A stretch of DNA of 64,000 bases from Theobroma cacao (GCF_000208745.1 NC_030859.1:2423601-2487600), one strand, 5' to 3'. Positions 37,228 through 49,404 are shown, counted from the first letter of the stretch. Notes: generated by a model not told the origin, from the letters alone. Made by a program: numbers and translations.

Positions 37228-39209
37228 ATGCCTGGATCAGACCGAAGTGGTTTGTTAACAAGATTCACTAAACAACTCAAACTAATCCAGGCTCTTCAGA
37301 AAGTTAAAGCAAAGTTCAAACCCAAGAAGACCAGAGACAGGTAAGAACTGAGTATTCTTGTTTCTGTTTGAGTTTTTAGTCTTGATACAACTTTACCATA
37401 ATGAAACTGTGCTCAGAAATTGAGATTAGTCTTTCTTCTTCCTTTTTTTGGAGACAGGATTTTGGATTTTGAACGTGACAAGGTTGATGTTATCAGCTCT
37501 TTATCTGATCACATCCTTTGCAGGATCATTTCCTTTCTTCCTTTTGAGTCTGTTGTCCAAATTAGTGTACTTCCGACCCGATGGAAAAACTTATGGAAGA
37601 TGGCTTTAGTGAAAGATGGGACAAACAAGGAAGCTGTCACTGCTGTTTTGAACTTTCTCAGTGATTTTCCTCAACCAAGAGACAAATGCGGGATGCAATA
37701 TAACTTTGATCAAGGTAGTGTCCTCCTTGTTGCCATTGCACCTACAGGTATACTTCATCTAGATTTCTCTGCAGGGAAACAAGAATCTCAAAGGCAATTT
37801 AGCTTGTCCTTGGGGCGAAACCAGCGAATTTACTACTACCACCAGCCATCTCTTTCCACTGCGTTCAACTTGAAAGCTCTTTATCTTGTATCAGTTAGTC
37901 ATGTTTCTTCAGAGATGGTTTCTTGTCTCTTGTCCAATATCCCATCTCTTGAAAGTCTGACAATAGCAAAATGCAATGGATTACAATCTATACAACTTGA
38001 GAGTAATTCAGAGCTTAAAAAATTAACTGTCTTGGATTGCTTGCAATTGGAGTCTATCAGGATGCATATCAATTTACAGTTCAGTTTAAATTCCTTCCAA
38101 TGTCGAGGAAGAGTTGTGTCTTTTAATATCAGAATGATTGCAATGAAAATCCACTATACTCCCCGTACCCTCCTGCAAATTATTATTCACCTTTGGACCT
38201 GGAAGATGCCATGCTTGATTTTAGACAAGGCCCTGGCTACTATGGCATCAATGTACATGGCTTTAAATTCATCCTTCAAAGCATAAGAGGGGTCATAACT
38301 CTGACATTATGTAGATGGGTTTTTAAGGTATGTTCTAGTAGTATAGTTTTTTTTTTTCCAGAATCCTGTAATCCTTTCCAGAACCTTGATCAAAATTGTT
38401 GCACCAAGGTTTAATTAGTCTTCTGTTTTTTTGTTACTCAGGAATTGATCTTACCAGAGCGATATCTTTTAGGTAAAGGCCTCTGCAATCTAACTGATTT
38501 GTGGTGGATTTATGATTCACGGGAGAGATATAATAGTAATGCCTTAATCTCCTTTCTCAAACTCTGTCCTTGGTTAACTAGGCTCTATATCACTGTAAGT
38601 TTTTGCAATTTTATGATATAATTAGCAGTTAAATATTAGAATGAATATCACTTATATATGTTAGCAAAGTTTGCTTGTGACCTTCTAGATAATGTTACCA
38701 AGTGAAAATTTCTTCACTTTTCATATATTGTCCATGGAATTCCAAGCCAAAACTTGAATCGCTGCACTATACCAAATTGTGATGTGATGATGGAACTCAT
38801 AACGGAAATATTGCACCAAAATATTATTTATCTTGTAGTATTAGTTTCTGATACTCCTTGCAAAATCTTCATGACTTGCTGATTAATGATGCAGATCAAT
38901 CCTAAGAGCTATAACACGGGAAAGATAAAGATGTCTTCTATCAAGGTCAGGAGGTCTATGAAATTGGAGCATCTCAAGGCTGTCATGGTAGAAGGATTTG
39001 AAAATGAGGAAGAGGAGTTTGATCTGGCAAAGCAATTGAAAAAGGTATTGGAAGCAGAACCACTGATTATAAAGTGGGATGGAACTGTGAGGCGCTTAAT
39101 AAAAGTACATGAGTAGCTAAGGAAAGGGAGAGATCCATATGAATTTATTGAGAAAAGAGCTGAAAATCACTATGAATTGTGTCCTAAACATCCTCACATG
39201 GACCACTAA
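37228..39209 (+). pseudogene. F-box/LRR array copy B (decaying tandem duplicate of A)
   Basis: Same exon plan as A: 37228-37340, 37458-38327, 38442-38594 and 38895-39209, with all splice sites kept. An ATG matching A's upstream start is followed by TAA at codon 6, but a downstream ATG (37228, MPGSD) opens exon 1. Exon 2 keeps the F-box but shifts frame near 38125-38150, between the block for RGRVVSFN and that for PLYSPYPPAN, and hits a stop at 38286. Exon 4 has a TAG at 39114-39116 where A has CAG; beyond it the old frame stays open to a TAA at 39209 (PHMDH). A transcript would at best make a truncated F-box/LRR protein. The duplication unit is about 2.7 kb, with matching left borders near 34015 and 36740. 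Confidence 0.8.
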
Positions 39210-39466
39210 AGGATAGAAGTTTTCACTTGTTATACCTATAAATCATTCACCAAAACAGAAGAAGGAAACCATAATCTCAATCTTGTATCTTGGAGTATTG
39301 AAAGGATTTTTGTTATCGTACCTTTGGTTCTTGGATGGGAAGTGCTTGCATTGTTTTGGTAAGTAATCTTTTATTTCTTAAAGCAATGATTATGAGTTCA
39401 AATTTTTCATCTCCTTCATTGCAATTGATTACAGCATCAATGCTTGTTACCATACACTAGTCCATT

Positions 39467-39720
39467 TCATTAGCAGAGGATGTTCCAAGAGTCATAATCA
39501 AATTAGTTCTTGATCCATTTTCAAGCTTTCATCTCAGGGAAAAATGCTGTTTCATTTCGGACAAGGCAGTATTCTGGCTACGATTAAAGATAAGGAGGAG
39601 CTTAATCTGAATTTTCTGTAATGGAGGACAAGAAAGTTCTGGGATTTTCACCTCAGCTAGAGCTCAATCTGCAAACTCCAATTAAAACTTCCCTTCCAGG
39701 ACAAATGGGTACCTGGGTTT
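39467..39720 (+). pseudogene. Fragment of an F-box/LRR gene related to copy D
   Basis: The stretch GAGGATGTTCCAAGAGT ... GACAAGGCAGTATTCTGGCTAC ... AAAGATAAGGAGGAGCTTAATCTGAATTT closely matches exon 2 of the gene at 41302-42829 (its EDVPRVI...FRQGSILSTIKDKEELHLNF region). Frames change several times and there is no F-box. The flanks share nothing obvious with the gene, so this is a relic. No gene was seen between 39.75 and 41.30 kb. Confidence 0.7.
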
Positions 39721-41301
39721 TTGCCTCTGGATTTGGATATCCGGGTTGGAATCTGGCCAGTTGGGTCTTACTTTTCCTGTTTTCTTCTTGTTGTTTAATG
39801 TTGTGTTCTTCTCTCTTTTGCACCAAAAACAATAGTTTCAGAAACAGACAAAAAAGGGTCTTTAAAAAATTTATGAGCCTGATCAACTTTGCTTATGAAT
39901 ATTGATAATTAATTAAACAAGAAGCTCTAAAAGCTTTTAATGTCTACCCTGCTGCAGTAATCCTTTTCCCTGCTTGTTTTCCTAAATTCAAAACTCATGA
40001 ACTTGATGTGACTTGGCACTTACTTTGAACCGTGTCCTAGTATATGAAAATTAGCTGTCCATGTGTGAACAAAATTGAAAAAGATATGATTCAATTCACA
40101 TATAGTATAATTGAGTATGAAAGAGGATTTTGGTTTGACTTTGAATCAAGTTCAAGAGGGCCCTTTTTTGGGTTTCTAGATTGGTGGTAAGATTATTTTT
40201 CATTTTCTAAAGTGATGATTATAAGTTCATAGGTTCAGATCCCAGGAATTAATGAAATTGGTTTGATTCCTCCTGGTTTTAGGCCAAATGTCCCATTTCT
40301 TGATACTTATAAATAACTCTTTAAGGGTAATCTCCAATTCCTTTGATTTCCTATATGAATAAGACAGGCAGACAAGAAAACAGAGTGATCCAACAGTCAA
40401 GAAACTAATTTCTCCATGCATCATCTTTGGTTGATTCTTATTTGAAAAAGAGAGAAAAATGGAGTGCCATAAGTAGGTGAAAAGTAGCCGGCATGGGGCA
40501 TGTACCATCAAAAGACATGCCCATATTGCTTACTTTAAGACATTACTCATTATTCAATTCATCAGTACATTTATTCTTCTCTATTTCCAATTCTTTCTTT
40601 TGGATTTGGGGTATAGGCCAGAGGTGATTCATAGTTTCAATCATCCAAAAACTTGGTTGTTACATTCCAACCTTGATGGCATTTTCTTGGCTTAAACTTG
40701 GCCTTTAAGCCAATCTTTTACAAGTCAAAAGGGCTGAAAGTTCTTCACAGTTTCCAATTCAATAATTATAGAACCTTGGTCAGTCCAATATAATATGAAA
40801 GTCTATGGCAATGAAAGAAACATACTTTAACAACCACTAACATTTTCTATTGAGTTTTGCAAGGTGCGCGTCCTTCACTACAGGTATGGTTGTTTATGGT
40901 CTGGGTGAGACTTTTGGGAATTGGATATTTGTTTTGGCTGATTTTTGTATTGAAGCTTTAGCTCATGGCTGATGCTGAAATGAGTTGAGTGGTGCTCTGT
41001 TGATAATGATTTTATCAGATTTGGGTTGGAAGCGACAGGATCTTTGATATGTTGGTTGAATTGATGTTTAGGATCTGTCATGCATATTGTGTTTTCTGTT
41101 GGAAGGGGTTGTTTTGTATAGGGAATGGATGGGATACCTCTGCTTTGTGTTCTTTTTGTAAAGCCTGGATTTTAAGTTGATATGATAGCAACTTAAAATC
41201 TGGGGCTAACTGCTCTTCTTACAGGGAATTGCTCATCCCTTGATGATGAATGAAATGCTTAATTTTTAACGAAAAACATTTTCTTTTGAGTTTAATTGAT
41301 C

Positions 41302-42829
41302 ATGGGAAAGAAACTCAGGAAGAAGAAAAAGAAGAACAGAAACAAGAAGCAGAACCAGCCCAGGGAGATCAATGAAATTTCAAATCAAATAGAGTAAGGA
41401 GCTGTTGATTCTACTTTTTCCCTAGTTTTATTATTTGATGTTAAGATCATGATGGTATGACTTTTCTTTTCTCTTGACAGAAATCTTGTTTTAGAGGAAA
41501 CGAATGATGATTTCATTAGCAGATTAAGAGATGATATCCTTTGCCAAATCCTTTCTTTAGTTCCTTTCAGATGTGCAGTACAAACTAGTCTGTTGTCAAC
41601 TCGTTGGAGATATGTGTGGAGGAAAGCAATAGAACTTCAAGGAACAATAGAGGATGTTCCAAGAGTGATCACATCGCTTCTTGATCCATTTGACAAGCTT
41701 TCATGTCATCGAAGAATCCGGCTTCACTTCAGACAAGGCAGTATTCTATCTACAATCAAAGATAAGGAGGAACTTCATCTGAATTTCTGTGCTGATGGAC
41801 AGGAAACTTTCAGCCATTTTGACTGGAGTCTAGAGCTCAATCCGCAAATCCCAATTTCTGACTTGTCTTCATGTATAAAAGTCCTTCATCTAAAGTCAGT
41901 GAACAAGCTGACTAGGGAAACAGTTTCATCTGTTGTTTCAAAGTTCCAGCTTCTTGAAAGCTTGCAGATTTCTGAATGCAAAGGATTACAATCACTTTAT
42001 ATTGAAGCCGGTTCAAGATTTCGAAGCTTGGTTATTTTGGAGTGTTTACAACTGAATGACGTATATGTTTTTGCATATAACCTCAAGGAATTGGTGTTTC
42101 AGGGACAACTTCCTTGGTTTTGGCTCAAATATTCTCCTCACTTGGAGTGTGTCATTCTTGATTTCAGATATGGTCCTGGCTACAATCCCTTTGCTTGTGA
42201 AAATCTTTTGTCCCTTCTGTTGGCTGTCAAAAACGTTAAGACTCTTACAATATCTGGCTGGCTTTTTAAGGTATTTATTACTTGCTTCAATTTCTTCATA
42301 ACAACTCTGAGATTGTGCTGACTTTTGTGGGTGTGGATGCTTCAAATTTCTTCTTCCAGGTATCAATTTCAAAGTGGCTATCTTCAGCTGGAGCCATTTG
42401 GGAGAGAAAAGACGTTCTCTTCAACAATTTAAAGGAGTTACGTTGGATTGACAGCTCAATGGAAAATCACAGCATAGCTACCTTGGTTTCTGTTTTAAGG
42501 CTCTGCCCTTCTTTGGAGAAGCTAGTCATAAATGTAAGATTCTTATCAGTACAATTTCTTGAAAGCATCTGAGTTTCTGCAATTTCCAAAAGGTAACTGC
42601 TGTTTTGTGCAACTCTTGTGATTTTCAGGTGGATCCTGCTAGTTACTGCAGTCCAAGCAAGGGAGAATGTAGTTTCTGGAAGGAGTACTCGAATCGAGTT
42701 GCCAATACTGCAACTCTGGATCATCTCAATATGGTTAAACTGAAGGGCTTCCTAGGTCAGGAAGATGAAATTTTATTGGCAGAACGGTTGGTTGAGGTAG
42801 CTTCAGTGGAGCTGATACATGTAAAGTGA
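41302..42829 (+). CDS. F-box/LRR protein, array copy D (reads intact, short C-terminus)
   Basis: Four exons: 41302-41393, 41481-42270, 42360-42533 and 42629-42829; GT-AG throughout, 418 aa. Exon 1 is a strongly basic MGKKLRKKKKKNRNKKQ leader, a likely nuclear or nucleolar signal. Exon 2 has the F-box DDFISRLRDDILCQILSLVPF, then SLLSTRWRYVW, then LRRs (ESLQISECKGLQSLYIEAG) and LDFRYGPGYN. Exon 3 has NNLKELRWIDSSME. Exon 4 starts VDPASY but stops after ELIHVK. Copies A and E continue for some 35-45 more residues, and the sequence after the TGA resembles more coding in another frame (KPYEIEPNEY), so a recent 1-bp shift may have shortened it. D is diverged from the A/B and G/I types. Confidence 0.72.
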
Positions 42830-44690
42830 AACCATATGAGATTGAACCAAATGAATACTGCTCAACTGGTGGTGACAGCCAAAGACTCCTCAGTCAGGCA
42901 CTGGAATGATTGAGGTGCCACCAGCAGAAGGCTGCAGGGTGATCATGGCTTATCAGTTGGACATCCCTTTATGAATTATGGCTGCCTTTAGAGGATAATT
43001 GCAGCTTATGGAGATGAATAGTTCCGAATCTACTTGACTCCATTTCCAAGCTTGATGCAACAGAAAAATTGGGTGTAGAAAGAAATTCTTCAAATTGTGC
43101 AGCACCCTAGAATAGCTTTTACATTCCTCATTTTAAGCTTTCTCTAGTTATTAGTTCATATTGCATTCCAATAAAAATTATAGCAATTTTCTTATCATTT
43201 CAATCTAAGCCAGCTCTTCAAGATGAGTTCCTTCTTCCTTTGGCACCTGGGATGCAGAGTTGCACCTTATTAGTCTTGGTTATTATTTTTTATCTTCAAC
43301 CTTTGAAGCATTCAAGGAGGAAAGAGAGGAAAGCAAGACAGAACCAAAGTATATTTTATTTACAGAAAGAAATTGCAAGAAACCTGTGTTGACTTCTAAG
43401 CTTTCTGTTTACACTTGAGAGGTTTTTTTTTTTTTTTTTTTTTTTTCTGGTAAGAAAGCTGCGTTGACTTTTAATTTTTCATATGGCATCTTATGGGTTT
43501 TTATCCCTGAATTAGCACTTTATGAATATCTGTTTTCTTAATTAACACTAGGTGGATAACTTATATTCTTACAGAGAGTAGAGTTAGCGGGTTGATTTTA
43601 TAATAAAATGATCAAATACCGTCAATTCAAAATTAATCTATTTGTTTACATTTAAGAATAATTTTATAATTTTATTAAGTAAAATTAATCGTCTAATTTC
43701 CTATAGGAATAGAAGTTATTTACGAGTGTAATTGAGAAAAAAGAAATCATAACTTTTTATTCGTAAGTGCATTTATTAAATTATAGTCTATATAAAAATA
43801 AATAAATAAAATATCAGTTTAATTTTTTATAATTGCAATTATGATTCTTGGGTTATTAATGAAGAAAGAATAAAAAGGAGGACTTTTTGGCTAATAGAGT
43901 AGTTATATTTTTTTAAAAACGTCTATTTAATACTAATAGATAAACAGGTAAGGCATTTGGCTGAAACTAACCCTAAAGAAGAGAAAGGCAGAAAAAGAGA
44001 AAATCTATTCAAGAAAAAAGTGGTTAAGGTATGATTAACTCATGAAAAGTTTTATTTTTGCTTAGTTTGGAATAAAAACCTTGAATCGTTGTACTCATTC
44101 CTTTAATTTTTATCATTTTTACAAATTTCGATATTTTTGTATCTTTTGGGAAATTAGACTTATTTGGTGAGAGCTTTGGTCGGCAAGATTAACATATGCT
44201 GTTGGATAATGTAAGCATTCAGTTTTAATTTGTAAAGAGATGTTAGCTAGTTGAGAATTTTTATATCTTTGGGAAAATTATATTGTTGTTATATTTGGAG
44301 ATTTTAGATATATGATATTGTTGGCTTTCATGGATTCATCTCGTAAGTATGTAATGTCTTTTGTGTCCTAACAAAACTCTTGAGTTTGGGACGTGACATT
44401 AACAACATTGTCAAGTTGTTTTAAATTACCTTTTAACTCTTGTTATTTGAACAGTAAATTACCTTTGACATGATTAAATCAATTCCAACTCTTGTTATTA
44501 GAACAGGAATTTGGGTCGACTTATTGGTTCTTCCAACAGTTTATCTAATGGCATCCTTGGCCACAATGTTCCGTTTCTCCTTCGTCAGCAAGAGGAGGCT
44601 AAGTAGTTATTAAGGATCATGGTCTTATTTTCGCTTGAAATTTAATACATGATATGATCATACAATAATTTTTATAATTCATTCTCAACA
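42830..44690. other. Intergenic region between copies D and E
   Basis: No gene supported. It contains a ~25-bp poly-T tract (about 43422-43446), flanked by an imperfect direct repeat (CCTGTGTTGACTTCTAA near 43380 and GCTGCGTTGACTTTTAA near 43459). I searched for an exon 1 for the downstream copy E (basic leader, GTAAG donor, phase 2) and did not find a convincing one. Confidence 0.45.
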
Positions 44691-44691
44691 G

Positions 44692-47232
44692 GAACTTGGA
44701 TCCTAATGATTTCATCAGTCCTTTACCTGATGACATCCTTTGCCACATCATTTCCTTTCTCCCTTTCCAGTCTGCAGTTCAAACCACTTTCCTTTCTACT
44801 CGATGGAAAGGCATCTGGAAAAAGGCTCTGATGGATTTGGTGCAAGATCCTACCTTAGAAGATGCTGTGATTACTGTATCAAACTTTTTGGACTTTTTTG
44901 CTGAACTCCATCGACCAAGGAACAACTGGGGGTTCCAATTTGACTTTGGCCAAGGTAGAGTCCTCTCAGTTGCCATTGCACCTAATAATACACTTCGCCT
45001 TGATTTCTCCGCTGGAGAAGAGGAATTTCCATGGCCAATTGAATGGTTCTCAGGGCTATGTCTTCTACAGCCTACACACCAGCCATCTTCCTATACCTTA
45101 GAAATAGAGGCTCTTGATCTTATATCACTAGGCCACCTTTCCAGCAAGGCAGTTTCTTCTATGGTGTCGAATTTCCCATTTCTCAAAAGCTTGACCATTG
45201 CAAAATGCAATGGTTTGCAATCTTTAGATATACAAGGTGCTAGAAGGCTTCAAAAATTAACTGTCTTTGATTGTCTGCAACTGCAATCTCTTCATTTTGA
45301 GGGTCTTGATTTAAGCTCTGTTCAATTTCGAGGTAGATTAGTTTCCTTTCAGTTTGCATATCGGCCATGGATTTTCCATACATTTACATGTGAATTCCGC
45401 CTGGAAGACGCCATGCTCGATTTCAGACAAGGCCCTGGTCAAAACTGCATCGATAGACCTGTTCTTAAATTAATGTTTCAAAGCATACAAAGTGTTAAAT
45501 CACTAACACTATGTAGATGGATATTTGAGGTATGTTCTGGTAATTTATCAATTCATCCATATCTTTAACCACTTTTTCACTCGCTCATGACTTAAGATTT
45601 CTTTGTACTTTTTTGTTTTTTTTCATTTATTTTAGGAATTGATCTGGGAGATATTTCCCTCTTTATATGTCAACTTTCATTTCTACAACCTAAAGGAGCT
45701 GTGGTGGATCGATCATTCAGCAGAGAGCGACAATGCCAATGCCCGGTTTGAACTTCCCATGCCTACGGGCAAGAGAGATACATGGAGAATGCTCTTCTTT
45801 GCAACACTTTGGACACTTTGGCTTTGTAGAAATGAGGTTATTTTCAGAGGGAAAAGCTTCAGTCCAAACAAAATGAGAGACATCGCCTTTTTACGGCACA
45901 TGCTTTGGTGTCGATGGAAATGGGAACTTGGCCATGTTCCTGCTGACCTATGTCTCATGGAGCCTCTTTGCTCCAACATCAACACTAAAAGGAAGAACCA
46001 AAGAACGGCTACCAATTGGTCAACTCCACCACCTGAAACTCTTAAACTCAACACAGATGGCGCAGCAAAAGGCAAACTTGGACCTGCTGGTATTGGAGGA
46101 GTGATTAGGGACCACCATGGCTTCATTCGGGGAACATTCTCTGAAAACATTGGAATCGAGCACTCAAATTTTTGCTGAATTTTATGCCATACGGGAAGGA
46201 ATCAGCTTCTTCTTTTCATCTCCCTAGGCTGCCACTCATTCTCTAGTTGTGGAAAGCGACTCTGCCAATGCTATCAATTGGGCACAACACCACTGCAAAG
46301 TCCCTTGGCGGATGAAAAATATTTCGAATGCCATTGAAACTTTCTTGCGTAAAAGCACAAGAGTCACCTTCAAGCATGTAATGAGGGAAGCCAACAAGGT
46401 TGCAGACGGATTGGCCAAAGCAGAGGTATTAAGAGACTCAAACTTCAAAGCCTACTTTCAAAACCAACAAGGGGAGAGCACATGAACTATTCCTCCATTG
46501 CAAAGGCTTTATTATTTTGGTTAACCTTCAACTACCCCTATGTTTTTTCTTTTGAATATGATTTCTCACTTCATCCTCTGTTTGTCATGCTTTGTACCTC
46601 AATGCTGGAAGTAGCAGATCTCTTTTTTTTGTAATCTGCTAGTCTTTTGCATGACATTCTTGAAGTGCCTTTTGTAATCTCCTCTTGCGAGATCTCTTGT
46701 GATTAATAAATACTGCCTTTCAAAAAAAAAAAAAAAAAACAATGCCAATGCCCTACTTTGGTTTCTAAAACTCTGTCCTTACTTGGAAAGACTCTATGTG
46801 ACTGTATGTCTCTCCATTTTCATAACATATTTCTTGTTGGATTTTCATGATATAATTGTAGTTCTCGCCACAGCTTGATACTCTTCAACAACCTTCATAA
46901 CCTGCTGATCAAACTTGCAGATTGATCCTAAAAGCTATAACATGGAAAGCACAAAATTCTCAGGTGTAGTGGGTGGAATCAACAAACTCAATCATCTCAA
47001 GGTTGTCAGATTAGAAGGATTTGCAGATTCTAACGAGGAGATTTTCTTTGCAAAGCGTTTGAGACCTTTATTCAAAGCAAGACCAGTAATCATAACAAAG
47101 TTGAATGGGACTTGTTCGCGGTATCTGGTAGAGGTACTAAATCTGGAGGAGCAAGGGAAATGTCGATACTGGTTGAAATTTGTTAAAGATTTTCATGAAA
47201 TATGTCCTGATCATGTTCACATGAATCTTTAA
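44692..47232 (+). pseudogene. F-box/LRR array copy E, split by a LINE insertion in exon 3
   Basis: Exon 2 (44692-45529) is open: DFISPLPDDILCHIISFLPF F-box, TTFLSTRWKGIW, LRRs (LKSLTIAKCNGLQSL) and LEDAMLDFRQGPGQN, ending CRWIFE at a GT donor. Exon 3 starts at 45636 (LKELWWIDHSAESDNANA) but is broken at 45744 by a LINE; its last ~50 bp lie at 46754-46803. Exon 4 (46921-47232) is open (IDPKSYN...DHVHMNL). Apart from the insertion the frame is clean, so inactivation looks recent. No exon 1 with a matching phase-2 donor was found upstream. The reading frame runs from exon 3 straight into the LINE to a stop at 46178, so a fusion protein is possible in principle. Confidence 0.8.
45745..46738 (+). 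mobile_element. 5'-truncated L1-type LINE with RNase H domain
   Basis: A 994-bp insert ends in an A tract (46722-46739) after an AATAAA-like signal and is flanked by the 15-bp target duplication ACAATGCCAATGCCC (45730-45744 and 46739-46753; the first A is ambiguous with the tail). It encodes the tail of a plant LINE polyprotein: a linker with LWTLWLCRNEVIF, then an RNase H domain (RVT_3 type) with LKLNTDGAAKG, GGVIRDHHG, AEFYAIREG, VESDSANA and MREANKVADGLAK. The catalytic acidic positions are recognisable. A 1-bp shift near 46165 and a TAG near 46225 break it. Insertion is in the same strand as the host exon. Confidence 0.9.
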
Positions 47233-47644
47233 ACAGATATTTTTGAGGACTGCATTTCTGTTTTCTGTTTGTTAGATGCAATGAAGTATTATCTGAAAGG
47301 CTAATTTTATGCAAAGATTGAACAAAATCTGTTAGCTTAAGACTGTAATAAAGCTAAATGAATTCATGAAACAGTGCATATTCTGTCAAAAATCAGAACA
47401 TTTTTTCAGATAAACTTAATGCTATCCAATAGAAACAGAGAAAGGAAATTCTTTACAAGTTCATAGATATATAGAAGACTGAACTTTGTTTTGTTCTTTC
47501 TTGGCAAAGAAAGTTAACATAAGTGAAAACGTGTTGCACTTTGATTTTTGAATTCTATAAACAAGTTCCATCCAAAGATTTGACTATAATTACTGGTCTC
47601 TCTCTGAATAAAGGAGTCAACCGCCTTGTAAACGCAATTTCCTC

Positions 47645-49404
47645 CTAATTTGGAAATCCTTCTAATTTCAGGAGCTTGAAATCCATCAAATTTTCGCGTC
47701 TGGTACTGAGGCCAGGTGAGAACTTTTTTTTGCTTGTCATGTTACAGCTTGTAGGATCAATCTGCAAGTTTTCATCAGCAGACAGCAGGTCATGAAGAGT
47801 TTGCATTAATGGTTGCATATATTGTTGTGAGTTGTTCAACCATGACGATCATTCAGTGAAATTGAAGAGGTTGGAAAGTAACAATATATCATGAACATGG
47901 AAAGACTTACAGTTACATAAAGTCTTTCCAAGGCAGAACAATGTTTCACAAAGCATTGTAAGACATCAACATTGTCTTTTTCCATTGAACAATCAATCCA
48001 CCAAAGCTCTTTCAGCCAGGCAAGACGATTACAATACCTTTTATAGGGTAACATCCGGTATATCAATGCCTGCAAATTTCAAAAAGAAAGAAGACTAGTG
48101 GTTAGGTACAAAAGAATTTATCGAAGGTTGGGTCACGAATGTTTAGAGTACACAAAATTGAAAATTCTTTCTAAAGAGCGGACAAGTCACTGCAGCATAC
48201 TGCATACCCCAAAAGCCCATCTACAGAGTGTCAAAGATGTAACCCATACATCCGTATCAAGTTATGGCTATGGAAGCCGTATCAACTTACCATACACCCA
48301 AAAAATCATTCAAGCGATTCACTCTGGCAGCCTCTTGAATGCAACTTGCCAGCAAACTGAGGTGTTTAGGCTAGAGATCCCCACTGAGATTGAGGGAGTG
48401 CCTTCACAAATTCTGCGTCCAGAGAACACTTGGGCTGACAAGAAGGCATACAAAGACACACTGTTGAAATTGGCTGGCCTGTTCAAGAAGAACTTTGAGA
48501 CCTTCACAAACTACAAGATTGGCAAGGACAACAAGCTGACTGATGAGATCCTGCAGCTGGTCCAAACTTTTAAATCTGGACCAATGACGAAGGCAAGAAA
48601 TTGTCGTTAGCTGTTGTGCATAAATGATCGAAAATGTGAGAGAAATAAGAGCTTGTTGGTCATTTATGGGGTCCAAATTGATATGTAAAATGGTTCTTAT
48701 GTCAATCGTCCCCTTTTCTAAAAAAACGATATAACCCAGCCCAAGCTTTGAACGATTAACTCAAAGCCGGGAGAAATATTGCAAAAGTCGTAGCCAAAAC
48801 CTTGCCTGAAATGAAACATGGCATCTTCCAGGAAAAATTTTATCCAATCCTTGGGGGAAACTACAAACTCGAAGGGCACAAATCTGCCTCGATACTGGAA
48901 ATTTCCAGTTGTGGGCAATCGAAGACAGTTTTTGTAGTTGAGTATCGTCGCTTATTTGTAAAGACCGTAATCCATCGCATTCTGCGATGGTTAAGCTTTC
49001 GAGAGATGGGAACTTCGACAGCATAGAAGAAACTGTCTCACTGGAAAGATGGCTTACTGATTTTAGATACAAATATAAGTTTACTGGTTGGGAAGAGGGC
49101 TGTTTCTTATGTTTCAGTCTAAATAACAAATCAAACGGCATGGGAAATTCCTCTTTCCTTGCTGAGAAATCAAGGTGAAGTTTATTATTTGGTGCAATGG
49201 TTACTGACAGCAATTGAGCCCCATGAATTTCTTGGTTGGTGGAGTTGAAAAAATTTATCTACAAATCCCAGTATAGCAATAACAGCACCTTCTATGGTTC
49301 CATCATATATAATTGCCTTTCTCCACATGTCTTTCCAAAGCAGTTTGGACTGCAGATTCATGTCATCAGGCAAACGACTGATATAATCGTTAGGATCCAA
49401 GTCA
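47645..49404 (-). pseudogene. F-box/LRR array copy F (antisense pseudogene, holds a PEPCK retrocopy)
   Basis: The only copy on the minus strand. Exon 2 (49404-48208) begins DPNDYISRLPDDM and then lacks the middle of the F-box, jumping to SKLLWKDMWRKA. A second deletion with frameshift occurs after QPRNSWG. LRR remnants (LESLTIAECDGLRSLQI) and FELIVQSLGWV follow. The exon is interrupted by the insert at 48247-48727 and finishes as [11 protein letters not shown] at 48208 with a GT donor. Exon 3 (48069-47911, LKELWWIDCSMEKDN) and exon 4 (47761-47645, IDPTSCNM, stop early at EGFPN) keep their splice sites. Two deletions, a frameshift, an insertion and a shortened last exon make it a clear pseudogene. 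Confidence 0.85.
48247..48727 (+). pseudogene. 5'-truncated retrocopy of phosphoenolpyruvate carboxykinase (ATP) 3' end
   Basis: The plus strand encodes the C-terminus of plant PEPCK without introns: [61 protein letters not shown] and [21 protein letters not shown] 1-bp loss near 48553 throws the last codons out of frame; in the old frame they would end at TAA 48571-48573. About 145 bp resembling a 3'UTR follows, then a short A run (48720-48726). Near-identical 11-bp target duplications flank it: GATGTAACCCA (48236-48246) and GATATAACCCA (48728-48738). These are hallmarks of LINE-mediated retroposition. The functional parent gene makes PEP from oxaloacetate in gluconeogenesis; this copy is dead. 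Confidence 0.85.

Noticed and set aside
40205..40245. GGTTCAGATCCC, a tRNA B-box-like word
   Set aside because: No cloverleaf or A-box at the right spacing; at most a SINE or transposon remnant.
43422..43446. Long poly-T tract as a possible antisense retrocopy tail
   Set aside because: The flanking direct repeat is imperfect and adjacent sequence shows no coding or element similarity, so a retroinsertion is not supported.
48098..48246. N-terminal part of the long plus-strand frame that leads into the PEPCK fragment
   Set aside because: This part is intron 2 and the end of exon 2 of antisense copy F; PEPCK similarity begins only after the left target duplication.
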